Assembly (NCBI GenBank): GCA_964569795.1
Contig: CAZMVB010000005.1
Span: forward strand, 1 to 64,000
Origin: JAHJDS01 sp964569795
Lineage (GTDB): Bacteria; Desulfobacterota; Desulfarculia; Desulfarculales; JAHJDS01
Reading direction: 5' to 3'
Length of the DNA: 64,000 bases
The notes beneath the pieces are model-generated. The model made no database searches. It had not been told where the DNA came from and saw only the letters and a program-made list of their open reading frames with translations. Made by a program: the position numbers and the translations under genes. This document shows positions 35,250 through 44,747 of this stretch, in pieces. How positions within the stretch are numbered: position 1 is the first letter of the stretch; each line of letters begins with the position of its first letter.

Positions 35250-36731
35250 ATGGAACTCAAAAGTGACCTGAAGGCCCAACGCCTGGCCAAGGCGGCCCAA
35301 CTGGCCGAGGGGGGCGTGGCCCTCTATCCCAACGATTTTTCGCCCACCCACACCACCGGCGAACTCCGGCGGCGGTACGGGGAGTGGACCACCCATCAAA
35401 TCGAAAATCTGACCGAGACCTTCGCCCTGGGCGGCCGGCTGATGGCCATCCGCAACTTCGGCAAGGCCGCCTTTGCCAAGATCGCCGACCGGGACGGCCT
35501 GCTCCAGGTCCACTTCCGCCGGGACCTCCTGGGGGAGGAGACCTACCGGCTCTTCAAAAGGCTGGACCTGGGCGACATCATCGGGATCGAGGGCGCCCTG
35601 TTTCACACCAAGACCGGCGAGCTGACCCTGGCCGCCGCCAGCCTGAGGCTGCTGGCCAAGAGCCTCAGGCCCCTGCCCGAAAAATGGCACGGCCTGACCG
35701 ACATCGAGATCCGCTACCGCCAGCGGTACGTGGACCTGATGGTCAATCCCGAGGTCAAACAGGTCTTCATCACCCGGTCGAAGATCATCCAGGCGGTACG
35801 AGCCTTTTTGCGGGAACGGGATTTCCTGGAGGTCGAGACGCCGATGATGCAGGTCCTGCCCGGCGGGGCCACGGCCAAACCGTTCGTCACCCACCACAAC
35901 GCCCTGGGGATCGACCTGTTTCTCCGGGTGGCGCCCGAGCTGTACCTCAAGCGGCTGGTGGTCGGCGGTTTCGAGCGGGTTTTCGAACTCAACCGCAATT
36001 TCCGCAACGAGGGCATCTCGATCAAGCACAATCCCGAGTTCACCATGCTCGAGTTTTATGAGGCCTACGCCACCTACGAGGACCTGATGGATCTGACCGA
36101 GGAGTTGATCTGTCACGTCGCCCGGGAGGTGGGCCAGGGGCTCAAGTTCGAGTACCAGGGCCGGGAGGTGGACCTGACCCCGCCCTGGCCCCGTCTCGGT
36201 TTTCACCAGTCCCTGAGCGGGATCGGGGGCCTGGACCCGGCCGACCTCGACCGGCCGGAGCGGTTGATGGCCCTGCTGGACGAGTACGATCTGCCCCGGG
36301 AAAAACACGACACCCCGGGCAAGGCCCTGACCAAGCTGTTCGATCACCTGGTCGAGCCGAAGCTGTTCCGTCCGACCTTTGTTTACGGCTATCCGGTCGA
36401 GGTCTCGCCCCTGTCCCGGCGCAACGACGAGCGGCCCGACCTGGTGGACCGGTTCGAGCTGTACATCGCCGGCCGGGAAACGGCCAACGCCTTCAGCGAG
36501 CTCAACGACCCGGTTGACCAGCGGCAAAGATTCGAGGCCCAGATGGCCGAGCGGGCCGCCGGGGACGAGGAGGCCCAGCCCCTGGACGAGGATTACATCC
36601 GGGCCCTGGAGTATGGCCTGCCGCCCACGGCCGGCTGCGGGATCGGCCTGGACCGGCTGGTGATGCTGCTCACGGACCAGGCCTCGATCCGGGACGTGAT
36701 CCTGTTTCCCCACCTTCGGCCGGAGCAGTGA
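35250..36731 (+). CDS. lysS: Lysyl-tRNA synthetase, class II
   Basis: A 493-residue class II LysRS that charges tRNA-Lys. An N-terminal OB-fold anticodon-binding domain is followed by the catalytic core: motif 1 around EVETPMMQ, motif 2 FRNEGISIKHNPEFTMLEFY, and motif 3 GCGIGLDRLVML near the C-terminus. ATG 35250 (MELKSDLKAQRL) is chosen from homology and the promoter position. Its TGA overlaps the ATG of the Lol permease gene (TGATG), so lysS heads the long envelope operon. Confidence 0.97.
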   Translation: MELKSDLKAQRLAKAAQLAEGGVALYPNDFSPTHTTGELRRRYGEWTTHQIENLTETFALGGRLMAIRNFGKAAFAKIADRDGLLQVHFRRDLLGEETYRLFKRLDLGDIIGIEGALFHTKTGELTLAAASLRLLAKSLRPLPEKWHGLTDIEIRYRQRYVDLMVNPEVKQVFITRSKIIQAVRAFLRERDFLEVETPMMQVLPGGATAKPFVTHHNALGIDLFLRVAPELYLKRLVVGGFERVFELNRNFRNEGISIKHNPEFTMLEFYEAYATYEDLMDLTEELICHVAREVGQGLKFEYQGREVDLTPPWPRLGFHQSLSGIGGLDPADLDRPERLMALLDEYDLPREKHDTPGKALTKLFDHLVEPKLFRPTFVYGYPVEVSPLSRRNDERPDLVDRFELYIAGRETANAFSELNDPVDQRQRFEAQMAERAAGDEEAQPLDEDYIRALEYGLPPTAGCGIGLDRLVMLLTDQASIRDVILFPHLRPEQ

Positions 36732-38341
36732 TGGGTTTCGAGTGGTTCGTCAGCGGACGCTACCTGCGGGCCAAGCGGAAGCAGGTCTTCATCTGGGTGA
36801 CCACGGCCCTGAGCATCCTGGGGGTGGGGGCGGCCGTGTTCCTCCTGATTGTCACCCACTCGGTGATGAGCGGCTTCGGCAACCGGATCGTCCAGGGCTG
36901 GATGGCCTTCAACTCCCACATCCGCCTCCGGGAGGCGGGCGCCGAGATGCGGGACTGGCCGCGGGTCAAGAAGCAGGTGCTCAAGGTCCCCGGCGTCGTC
37001 GCGGCCTCGCCCTACATCTTCCGGATGGTCATCGCCAACCAGAGCGGCCGGTGGCAGCCCGTCCAGTTGTGGGGGATCGATCCCCAGACCCACTCCCAGG
37101 TGTCGGACATCGCCCGGCACCTCAAGGCGGGGAAGCTCTCCGATCTGAGCCGCCGCTCGGCCGACGGGCTGCCCCAGATCATGGTCGGCCTGGACCTGGC
37201 CGCCTGGTTGCTGGGGCGGCAGTGCTGCGTCAAGTGGACCGAGATCGTCAACCGGTTCGGCCTGAGCCGGGCCATGGCCCGGGTCGGAAGCGACAGGGCC
37301 GTGTCCCGGGCGGTGGTTTCGGCCCGCCTGGGCCGGGACAAGACCGAGAAGTGGTTCGGCCGGGCCTGCCGGATCAAGCTCAGCGCCCTGGCCGGCCGCC
37401 TGGGGCGGGACAAGACCGAGAGGTGGTTCGGCCAGAAGTCGTGCGTGCCCATGCCCGTGGTCTCGGTCAAGTTCAACCTCAACTGGGCCGTGGCCCGGAA
37501 CATGTTCGACCGGTATTGCGATACCGGGGTCCAGACCTGCTATTATGTCGGCCAGATGGTCACCCTGGTGGCCCCCTTCGGCGACCAGACGCCCGCCGGC
37601 GATCCCTTTCCCAAGACGGCCCAGTTCCGGATCGCCGGGATTTTCGCATCGGGGGACTTCATGTTCAACAAGTCCGGGGTGTTCATGTCCCTCAAAGACG
37701 CCCAGGACTTCCTGGATCTGGGAAAAACCCGCGACGCCCAGGGCCGCCAGGTCCGCAACGTCTCCGGGCTGATGATCATGGTGGCCGATCCGGACGCGGC
37801 CGCGGCCGAGGCCCGGCTGGTCGAAAAGGCCCTGCAACGGGCCAAGGACAGGGTTCCGGGGACCTTTTACCAGGGCTGGGACTGGCAGAGCCTGGCCCCG
37901 GGGCTGTTCGCCGCCCTGAAGCTGGAACGGCTGCTGATGTTCGTCCTGATGGCCGTCGGGGTCCTGGTGGGCTCGATCAACATCATCTCGACCCTGATCA
38001 TGGTCGTCATGGAAAAGACCAAGGATATAGCCATCATGCGGACCATGGGCGCCACCCGGGGCCACATCATGAAGATCTTCGTCTATCAGGGCCTGACCAT
38101 CGGCGTGCTGGGGACCGGCCTGGGCACGGCGGGCGGCCTGTTCTCGTGCTGGTTGCTGAAACACTACGAGTTCATCCGGCTGCCCGAGATCTACGGCATG
38201 AACAAGGTGCCGGTCCTGGTCAGCCCCACGGCGGTGATCGTCATCGCCTCCCTGTCTATCGCCCTGTCGCTCCTGGCGACGATTTATCCGGCCTGGAAGG
38301 CCTCCAGACTTGACCCTGCCGAGGCGGTTAGGTATGAATAG
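36731..38341 (+). CDS. lolC: Lipoprotein-releasing system permease (LolC/LolE/LolF type) with internal insertion
   Basis: An inner-membrane ABC permease that extracts lipoproteins for transfer to the outer membrane. One TM near the N-terminus (residues ~23-45), a large periplasmic domain, and three TMs at the C-terminus ending YPAWKASRLDPAEAVRYE. At 536 residues it is longer than usual (~400). The periplasmic region carries an insertion with a 12-residue element, RLGRDKTEKWFG (199-210), repeated as RLGRDKTERWFG (223-234). Only one permease gene is present, as in LolF-type homodimeric systems. It overlaps lysS by one base and lolD by 8. Confidence 0.9.
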   Translation: MGFEWFVSGRYLRAKRKQVFIWVTTALSILGVGAAVFLLIVTHSVMSGFGNRIVQGWMAFNSHIRLREAGAEMRDWPRVKKQVLKVPGVVAASPYIFRMVIANQSGRWQPVQLWGIDPQTHSQVSDIARHLKAGKLSDLSRRSADGLPQIMVGLDLAAWLLGRQCCVKWTEIVNRFGLSRAMARVGSDRAVSRAVVSARLGRDKTEKWFGRACRIKLSALAGRLGRDKTERWFGQKSCVPMPVVSVKFNLNWAVARNMFDRYCDTGVQTCYYVGQMVTLVAPFGDQTPAGDPFPKTAQFRIAGIFASGDFMFNKSGVFMSLKDAQDFLDLGKTRDAQGRQVRNVSGLMIMVADPDAAAAEARLVEKALQRAKDRVPGTFYQGWDWQSLAPGLFAALKLERLLMFVLMAVGVLVGSINIISTLIMVVMEKTKDIAIMRTMGATRGHIMKIFVYQGLTIGVLGTGLGTAGGLFSCWLLKHYEFIRLPEIYGMNKVPVLVSPTAVIVIASLSIALSLLATIYPAWKASRLDPAEAVRYE

Positions 38342-39056
38342 GCGTGGCGGGGGGACGGCTGGCGAGCCCCTGATGGCGGCCCGGGGTCTGCACAAGACCT
38401 ATATCCAGGGCAAGGGGACCCGAGTGGAGGTCCTTAAGGGCCTGGAACTGGAGCTTCGGACCGGCGAGTCGGTGGCCATCCTGGGCCAGTCAGGGGTGGG
38501 CAAATCGACCTTGCTCCACCTCCTGGGCGGCCTGGATCGGCCCACGGACGGCCAGGTCGAGTTCAAGGGGCGGAACCTGTTTGCCATGGGCGACACCGAA
38601 TTGGCCCGGTGGCGAAACGCGCACATCGGATTCGTTTTTCAGTTCCACCACCTGTTGCCGGAGTTCAACGCCCTGGAAAACGTGATGATGCCCGGGCTCA
38701 TCGCCCAGCACGGTTTCGGCCGGGCCCGGCGGCGGGCGGCCGAACTCCTGGAGAGCGTCGGTCTGTCCCACCGGAGCCGGCACCGGGTGGGCGAGTTGTC
38801 CGGCGGAGAGCAGCAGCGCATCGCCGTGGCCCGGGCCCTGTACATGGAACCGGACCTGCTGCTGGCCGACGAACCGACGGGCAATCTCGACGAGCGGACC
38901 GCGGAGAAAGTGCACCAGTTACTCGACCGCCTGAACAAGGACGATTCCCTGACGATGGTGGTGGTCACCCATAACCCGCAACTGGCCCAGGTGATGGGTC
39001 GGCAGTTAACCATGGTGGACGGTGTTATCGCTCCCTTTGACAAGGAATGTTCATGA
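38334..39056 (+). CDS. lolD: Lipoprotein-releasing system ATP-binding protein
   Basis: A 240-residue ATPase of the MacB/LolD clade. Walker A GQSGVGKSTLLHLLGGLDRP, signature LSGGEQQRIAVARAL, Walker B DLLLADEPTGNLD. ATG 38334 lies 8 bases inside the permease gene; a later ATG at 38373 would drop only a non-conserved extension. Its TGA overlaps the bamA start (ATGA). It powers the adjacent Lol permease. Confidence 0.93.
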   Translation: MNRRGGGTAGEPLMAARGLHKTYIQGKGTRVEVLKGLELELRTGESVAILGQSGVGKSTLLHLLGGLDRPTDGQVEFKGRNLFAMGDTELARWRNAHIGFVFQFHHLLPEFNALENVMMPGLIAQHGFGRARRRAAELLESVGLSHRSRHRVGELSGGEQQRIAVARALYMEPDLLLADEPTGNLDERTAEKVHQLLDRLNKDDSLTMVVVTHNPQLAQVMGRQLTMVDGVIAPFDKECS

Positions 39057-41707
39057 TTAACCGAGCCGCAGTCGCAGTCAGCCTGGTGTTGCTCGTGGTC
39101 AGCGGGGCCTTGGCCCAGCCGGCGTCTCGAGCGCCCCGGACGACCCAAGTGGTGGTCTTTCCCTTCCAGGTCCACGCCCGGGAGAAACTGGGTTATCTCG
39201 CCCGTGATCTGGCCCGGATGCTCAGCCGTGACCTGTCCGCCGAGGGCATCCAGGTCATGGCCCCGGTGCGGGCGATCCGGGCCCTGGGCCGCCAGCGGCC
39301 CACCCTGGAGGCGGTGCGGCGGGCCGGGGCCAGGGCCGGGGCCGATTACGCCGTTTTCGGCTCGCTGACCAAGATCGGCACCCGGATCAGCCTGGACGTC
39401 AAGATCCTGGACACCCGGGCCCGGGGTCGATCCTCGTCGGTTTACGTCGAGGGGGTGGGCCTGGAGAACATCAAGAAGTTCGTCGGCCGTCTGGCCCGGG
39501 CCGTGGCCGCCCGGGTGGTCGGGCGGGCCCGGATCGTGGTCATCGAGGTCGAGGGGAACAAGCGCATCGAGGCTGCGGCCATCAAGAACGTCATCACCTC
39601 CCGCGAGGGCGGCCCCTTCTCCCGCCGTCAGCTCAACGAGGACCTCAAAAAACTTTACAAGATGGGTTATTTCTCCCGGGTCACCATCCGGTCCGTACCC
39701 ATGGCCGGCGGCCGGAAGATCATCATCTCCGTTCGGGAAAAGCCGACCATCCGCGAGATCAAGTTCACCGGAAACCGGATCATGAGCAACAAGGATCTCC
39801 AGAAGGTCATCACCATCAAGAAGTTTTCGGTGATCAATCCCGGGAAGATCAGCGACAACATCAATCGCCTGTTGGCCTACTACAAGCAGAAGGGATATTA
39901 CAACGCCGTGGTCCGGACCCGCCAGGAACCGGTGACCCGGGAACAGGTGGTGCTGGTCTTCGTCATCCATGAAGGCAAGAAGGTATATATCCGCAAGATC
40001 AGATTTATCGGCAACAAAAAGGTCAGCCGCCGGACGCTGTTGGGCCTGATGAAGACCTCGGAGAAGGGCTGGCTCTCCTGGCTGACCGACTCGGGCATCC
40101 TCAACCGGGCCAAGCTGGCCAAGGACGCCGAGGCCATCTCCTCTTATTACTACAACCACGGCTTCATCGAGGCCAAGGTGTCCGAACCCAAGGTCACCCG
40201 CAAGGGCAACGACCTGTTCGTGACGATCCGCATCCAGGAGGGACCCCAGTACCGCCTGGGCAAGATCAACGTCACCGGTGATTTGATCCGGGCCCGGACG
40301 CTGATGCTGGCCAAGCTCAAGAGCAAACCCGGCAACTACTTCAACCGGAAGGTGCTCCGGGAGGATCTCAGGCGGCTGACCAGCATGTACCAGAACCGGG
40401 GCTACGCCTTTGTGGAGATCGATCCGGACATCAAGCGGGACGCGGCCCGGCGGCGGGTCAGCGTCACCTTCCGCATCAAGAAGGGCAAGCTGGTCTATAT
40501 CGGGCGGATCATCATCACCGGCAACACCCAGACCCGGGACAAGGTCATCCGGCGGGAACTGGGCCTGGTCGAGACCGGCCTCTACCGGGCCAACAAGCTC
40601 CGCGATGGCAGCCTGGCCCTGCACCGGCTGAATTATTTCTCGAACATCAACATCACCACCCCCAAGGGTTCCCGTCCGGACCGGATCAACATCCGGGTGG
40701 ACGTCCGCGAAAAGCGGACCGGGGCGGTGTCCTTCGGGGTCGGCTACTCCACGTCGGACCTGGCCCTGGTCATGGGCCAGATCAAACAGACCAACCTGTT
40801 CGGCCGGGGACTGATCGTCTCCCTGCGGGGCGTCCTGGCCCAGAAGGCCGTCCGGGGCATGTTCAGTTTCACCAACCCCTGGCTGTTCGACCGGCCGATC
40901 CGGGCCGGGTTCGACCTCTACGACTACGAGACCTACTACTCGAACTTCGACCTGCAGGCCCTGGGCTTTGTCATCCGGATGTCCTTTCTGGTTTACGGCG
41001 AGTACACCCGCCTGGGCATCAACTACAAGTACGACGACGCCACGGTCAGCAACGTACCGTCCATCGCCTCGACGGTGGTCAAGGACATGGTCGGCAACCA
41101 CATCACCAGTTTGATTGGGTTAACCCTCAGCCGGGACTCCCGGGACAAGCGTTTCCTGACCCACACCGGGTCCCTGAACTACATCTCCCTGGAGTACGCC
41201 GGCGGCCCCCTGGGCGGGACCAACTACTTCACCCGCCTGGTAGCCAACTCGGCCTGGTACATCCCGATCTCCGAGTCAACGGTCGGCGTCGTCCGGGGCC
41301 GGATGGGATACCTCACCCAGAACGCGGGCGGCCGGCTGCCCCTCTACGAAAAATTTTACCTGGGAGGCATCGACTCCATGCGGGCCTGGGCCTGGCGCGA
41401 GCTGGCCCCTCGGGACCCGGCCACGGGGGACCGCATCGGCGGCGAATACATGGCCCTGCTCAACCTGGAGTACCGCTTCCCGCTGATCCGGAAGGTCGGC
41501 GTCCAGGGGGTCGTGTTCGTCGATATCGGCAACGTCTGGGCCAAGGCCCAGGGTTACGATTTCGGCGACCTCCGCTACGACGCCGGGGCGGGGATCCGGT
41601 GGTACTCGCCGGTCGGGCCGTTCCGCCTGGAGTGGGGCTACAATCTCGACCCGCGGCGGGGCGAACGGACCAGCAACTGGAACTTCACCGTGGGGGCGAC
41701 CTTCTAA
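39053..41707 (+). CDS. bamA: Outer-membrane protein assembly factor BamA with extra N-terminal domain
   Basis: The Omp85 core of the BAM complex, 884 residues, longer than the ~800 of E. coli. A signal peptide (MINRAAVAVSLVLLVVSG) is followed by an unusual domain (~28-155) resembling FlgO/TolB-N type domains (VVVFPFQV, AGADYAVFGSLTKIG, DVKILD). Five POTRA domains come next, then the 16-strand barrel with GGIDSMRAW, where Arg of the RGF-like motif is kept. It ends in NWNFTVGATF with a terminal Phe. The second ATG (39053) is chosen because AAGGA lies six bases upstream. Confidence 0.95.
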   Translation: MINRAAVAVSLVLLVVSGALAQPASRAPRTTQVVVFPFQVHAREKLGYLARDLARMLSRDLSAEGIQVMAPVRAIRALGRQRPTLEAVRRAGARAGADYAVFGSLTKIGTRISLDVKILDTRARGRSSSVYVEGVGLENIKKFVGRLARAVAARVVGRARIVVIEVEGNKRIEAAAIKNVITSREGGPFSRRQLNEDLKKLYKMGYFSRVTIRSVPMAGGRKIIISVREKPTIREIKFTGNRIMSNKDLQKVITIKKFSVINPGKISDNINRLLAYYKQKGYYNAVVRTRQEPVTREQVVLVFVIHEGKKVYIRKIRFIGNKKVSRRTLLGLMKTSEKGWLSWLTDSGILNRAKLAKDAEAISSYYYNHGFIEAKVSEPKVTRKGNDLFVTIRIQEGPQYRLGKINVTGDLIRARTLMLAKLKSKPGNYFNRKVLREDLRRLTSMYQNRGYAFVEIDPDIKRDAARRRVSVTFRIKKGKLVYIGRIIITGNTQTRDKVIRRELGLVETGLYRANKLRDGSLALHRLNYFSNINITTPKGSRPDRINIRVDVREKRTGAVSFGVGYSTSDLALVMGQIKQTNLFGRGLIVSLRGVLAQKAVRGMFSFTNPWLFDRPIRAGFDLYDYETYYSNFDLQALGFVIRMSFLVYGEYTRLGINYKYDDATVSNVPSIASTVVKDMVGNHITSLIGLTLSRDSRDKRFLTHTGSLNYISLEYAGGPLGGTNYFTRLVANSAWYIPISESTVGVVRGRMGYLTQNAGGRLPLYEKFYLGGIDSMRAWAWRELAPRDPATGDRIGGEYMALLNLEYRFPLIRKVGVQGVVFVDIGNVWAKAQGYDFGDLRYDAGAGIRWYSPVGPFRLEWGYNLDPRRGERTSNWNFTVGATF

Positions 41708-41887
41708 CCGGACTTCAGGGCATCGATGGACAATCGTCCGCAGGACGGTCGCCGGTCCCGGAGGGGCCGGAGAGCCCGGCCTGCCGGCCCGAGAGGTGCG
41801 GTCGCCCCCCGGCGGCGAAATTAGTCACTGACCTGTCGCCCGACGGTCCAAGGCGACTGAGGCGGCAATTATTTCGTGGAGGACGAA
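41708..41887. other. 180-base gap between bamA and ompH
   Basis: No gene is found. It has GC-rich inverted repeats around 41754-41790 but no convincing terminator T-run. An internal promoter may lie in the slightly AT-richer last 40 bases, before GGAGGACGAA. Confidence 0.4.
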
Positions 41888-42409
41888 ATGAAGCGTGCGT
41901 GGTTGATTTGTCTCATCGGCTTGGCCGGCGTCGTTCTGGTCGCTCCGGCGGTTATGGCCCAGGGACGGATCGGTGTGGTCAACGTCCAGATGTGTTTCGA
42001 CAAATCCTATTACGGCCGCAAGCTGCAGAAGAAACTTCAGGATCGGAAACGCCGGATCGAGTACGACGTCAAACGGCGTAGCGATGCCCTGGAGGCGCGC
42101 CGCAAGCAGCTCATGGCCCAGAGTTCGAGTTCCGTCACCCGGCCCGAGGCCCTCCTGGCCCAGCAGCGGGCCTTCCGGCGGCAAATGGCCGATTTCCAGG
42201 ACCTGCAGCGCCGTTATGTCGAGGATTACCGGATAAGCGTGGGCAAGGCCAAGGCCGACATGCTCAAGAAGATCCTGGAGGTCACGGTGCAGATCGGCCG
42301 TCAGGGCCGTTACACCATGATCCTGCCCCGGCGGATCGTGCTGTACATGACCGGAACGGTGGACCTGACCAGCCAGGTCATCGCCGCCCTGAACCAGCGG
42401 TATCGGTAA
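41888..42409 (+). CDS. skp: OmpH/Skp-family periplasmic chaperone
   Basis: A 173-residue protein with a signal peptide (MKRAWLICLIGLAGVVLVAP, cleavage near VMA). The mature region is a long coiled coil (KLQKKLQDRKRRIEYDVKRR then ALLAQQRAFRRQ) between short strand ends: IGVVNVQMCFDKS at the N-terminus and YTMILPRRIVLYM at the C-terminus, the trimer body of Skp. It hands unfolded outer-membrane proteins to BamA, encoded next door. GGAGGACGAA precedes the ATG. Confidence 0.9.
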   Translation: MKRAWLICLIGLAGVVLVAPAVMAQGRIGVVNVQMCFDKSYYGRKLQKKLQDRKRRIEYDVKRRSDALEARRKQLMAQSSSSVTRPEALLAQQRAFRRQMADFQDLQRRYVEDYRISVGKAKADMLKKILEVTVQIGRQGRYTMILPRRIVLYMTGTVDLTSQVIAALNQRYR

Positions 42410-42422
42410 CCGAAGCATCACG

Positions 42423-43484
42423 ATGCGCGCCACCTTGCGGGAACTGGCCGACCGGGTCGGCGGACAGGTCGTCGGCCCGGCCGACTTGATTATCACCGGG
42501 ATAAACACCCTGGAGTCGGCCGGGCCGGAGGAGATCACCTTCCTGACCAACCCCAAGTACGCCCCCCAGGTGTCCGGGACCAGGGCGGCGGCGATCATCG
42601 TCGCCCCGGGGACGGACACCGGCGACTTGCCCCGGCTCGAGGCGGCCAACCCCTACCTGGCCCTGGCCAGGCTGGCGGCCGCCTATCTGACGCCGCCCCG
42701 GCCCGAGCCGGGCCTGGACGAGGGGTGTCACGTCGATCCCACGGCCCGGGTGGGGGAGGGCGTCCGCATCTTCCCGGGGGTGTACGTCGGCCGCGAGGCG
42801 GTGATCGGTCCGGACACGGTCCTCTATCCCGGGGTTTTCATCGGGGCCGAGGCGACCATCGGCGCCGGTTGCCTGCTCTATCCCAACGTCGTCGTCCTGG
42901 ACCGGTGCATCCTGGGCGACCGGGTGATCTGCCAGCCGGGGGTGGTCATCGGCGGGGACGGGTTCGGATTCGCCCCGGACGGCGAGCAATGGTTCAAGCT
43001 CGTTCAGACGGGCGTGGCCGTCATCGGCGACGACGTCGAGCTCCAGGCCAACACCTGTGTTGACCGGGGGGCCCTGGGGGCCACGGTGGTCGAGTCAGGG
43101 GTCAAGGTGGACAACCTGGTCCAGCTGGCCCACAGCGTCCGGGTGGGACAGAACACGGTCATCGCCGCCCAGACCGGCGTGGCCGGCTCGACGACCATCG
43201 GCCGGCACGCCGTCATCGCCGCCCAGGTGGGCATCGCCGGGCACCTGCACATGGGCGACGGGGCCACCCTGACCGCCCGGGCCGCGGTCATGAACGACGT
43301 CGAGCCGGGATCGATCATGTACGGCGTACCCGCCCGACCCCGGCGGGAGGCCAGCCGGCTCTACGGTTCGCTGGGCCGACTGCCCGAGACCGACCGCCTG
43401 GTGCGTCAACTGGTCGGCCGGGTCGAGGAACTGGAACGGCGACTGGGAGGCAAGGAGGAACAAAAGGAGGGCGGTCATGGCTGA
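42423..43484 (+). CDS. lpxD: UDP-3-O-(3-hydroxyacyl)glucosamine N-acyltransferase
   Basis: The third enzyme of lipid A synthesis, 353 residues. An N-terminal uridine-binding domain precedes a left-handed beta-helix of hexapeptide repeats (GVYVGREAVIGPDTVLYPGV). The catalytic His lies in VQLAHSVRVG at about 237, and a C-terminal helix (LVRQLVGRVEELERRL) follows. It overlaps fabZ by 8 bases. Confidence 0.96.
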   Translation: MRATLRELADRVGGQVVGPADLIITGINTLESAGPEEITFLTNPKYAPQVSGTRAAAIIVAPGTDTGDLPRLEAANPYLALARLAAAYLTPPRPEPGLDEGCHVDPTARVGEGVRIFPGVYVGREAVIGPDTVLYPGVFIGAEATIGAGCLLYPNVVVLDRCILGDRVICQPGVVIGGDGFGFAPDGEQWFKLVQTGVAVIGDDVELQANTCVDRGALGATVVESGVKVDNLVQLAHSVRVGQNTVIAAQTGVAGSTTIGRHAVIAAQVGIAGHLHMGDGATLTARAAVMNDVEPGSIMYGVPARPRREASRLYGSLGRLPETDRLVRQLVGRVEELERRLGGKEEQKEGGHG

Positions 43485-43941
43485 ACCGGTCATGGACATC
43501 AACGAGATCCTGGCGATCATGCCCCACCGGTTTCCGTTTCTGCTGGTGGATCGCATCCTGGACTTAAAGGTCGGCGAGTACATCGTCGGCCTCAAGAACG
43601 TGACCGTCAACGAACCTTTTTTCCCCGGACACTTTCCGGTCCGGCCGGTCATGCCCGGGGTCTTGATCGTCGAGGCCATGGCCCAGTGCGGCGCCCTCCT
43701 GGCCTACCATGACGAGACCACCGGCCTCAGGGCCGGCAACCTGATCTTCATCGGGTCTTTCGAAAAGGTCAAGTTCAGGAAGCCGGTCATTCCCGGCGAC
43801 CAGTTGTTCATGCATCTGAAGCACATCCGCTCCGGCAAGAAGATAATCAAGATGTCCGGCGAGGCCAAGGTGGACGGTCAAACCGTGGCCTCGGGCGAAT
43901 TGACCGCGATCATCATGCCCCGGTCGGATTTGAACCAGTAG
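43477..43941 (+). CDS. fabZ: 3-hydroxyacyl-ACP dehydratase
   Basis: A 154-residue hot-dog-fold dehydratase of type II fatty-acid synthesis. The active-site PHRFPFLLVDR (His17) and PGHFPVRPVMPGVLIVEAMAQ with its Glu are present. FabZ competes with LpxA and LpxD for 3-hydroxyacyl-ACP, and the lpxD-fabZ-lpxA order is widely conserved. The start lies inside the lpxD 3' end. Confidence 0.97.
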   Translation: MAEPVMDINEILAIMPHRFPFLLVDRILDLKVGEYIVGLKNVTVNEPFFPGHFPVRPVMPGVLIVEAMAQCGALLAYHDETTGLRAGNLIFIGSFEKVKFRKPVIPGDQLFMHLKHIRSGKKIIKMSGEAKVDGQTVASGELTAIIMPRSDLNQ

Positions 43942-43967
43942 AGTAGTCATTCAGGGGAACGACCCAT

Positions 43968-44747
43968 ATGTCGATTCATCCTTTGGCCGCCGTCGATCCC
44001 GGCGCCGAAGTGGCCGAGGACGTCGAGGTCGGGCCATACGCCTTAATCGACCGTGACGTCATCATCGCTCCGGGCTGCCGGATCATGCACCACGCCAGCC
44101 TCAGCCGGTACACCCGACTGGGCCGCGACAACGTGGTCTATCCCTTCGTCGCCATCGGCGGCGAACCCCAGGACCTCAAGTTCGAGGGCGAGCAGACCTG
44201 GGTCGAGATCGGGGACGGCAACACCTTCCGGGAATTCGTCACCGTCAACCGCGGCACCAAGGCCACCGGCGCCACCCGGATCGGCAACCATTGCCTGATG
44301 ATGGCCTACTCCCACGCCGCCCATGACTGCGTCATCGGCGACCACGTGGTCATGGCCAACTGCGTCGCCCTGGCCGGGCACGTCACCATCGGCCACCACG
44401 TCATCATCGGCGGGCTGTCCGCGGTCCAGCAGTTCGTCCGCATCGGCGACTATGTTTACCTGGGCGGCACCACCGGGGCCCACGCCGACATCGCCCCCTA
44501 CACCAAGGCCTACGGCTACCGGGCCGCCCTGTACGGCATCAACTCCATCGGTCTGTCCCGCAACGGCTTTACGCCCGAGGTCATCCAGGCCCTCAAGGAC
44601 GCCTACCGGATCCTGTTCCGGGAGAACATGCCCCTGGCCGAGGCCATCTCCCGGGTCGAGGCCGAGGTGCCCCCCTTCGAACAGGTCAAGAACCTGACCC
44701 AGTTCATGAGCACCGGAGAACGGGGCTTTGCCCAGGGATACAAATAG
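43968..44747 (+). CDS. lpxA: UDP-N-acetylglucosamine acyltransferase
   Basis: The first enzyme of lipid A synthesis, 259 residues. Hexapeptide-repeat beta-helix with the catalytic His in AYSHAAHDCVIG (about residue 119) and a C-terminal helical domain (GFTPEVIQALKDAYRILF). AGGGGAACGACCCAT precedes the ATG. The 3' end overlaps lpxI by 20 bases. Confidence 0.97.
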   Translation: MSIHPLAAVDPGAEVAEDVEVGPYALIDRDVIIAPGCRIMHHASLSRYTRLGRDNVVYPFVAIGGEPQDLKFEGEQTWVEIGDGNTFREFVTVNRGTKATGATRIGNHCLMMAYSHAAHDCVIGDHVVMANCVALAGHVTIGHHVIIGGLSAVQQFVRIGDYVYLGGTTGAHADIAPYTKAYGYRAALYGINSIGLSRNGFTPEVIQALKDAYRILFRENMPLAEAISRVEAEVPPFEQVKNLTQFMSTGERGFAQGYK

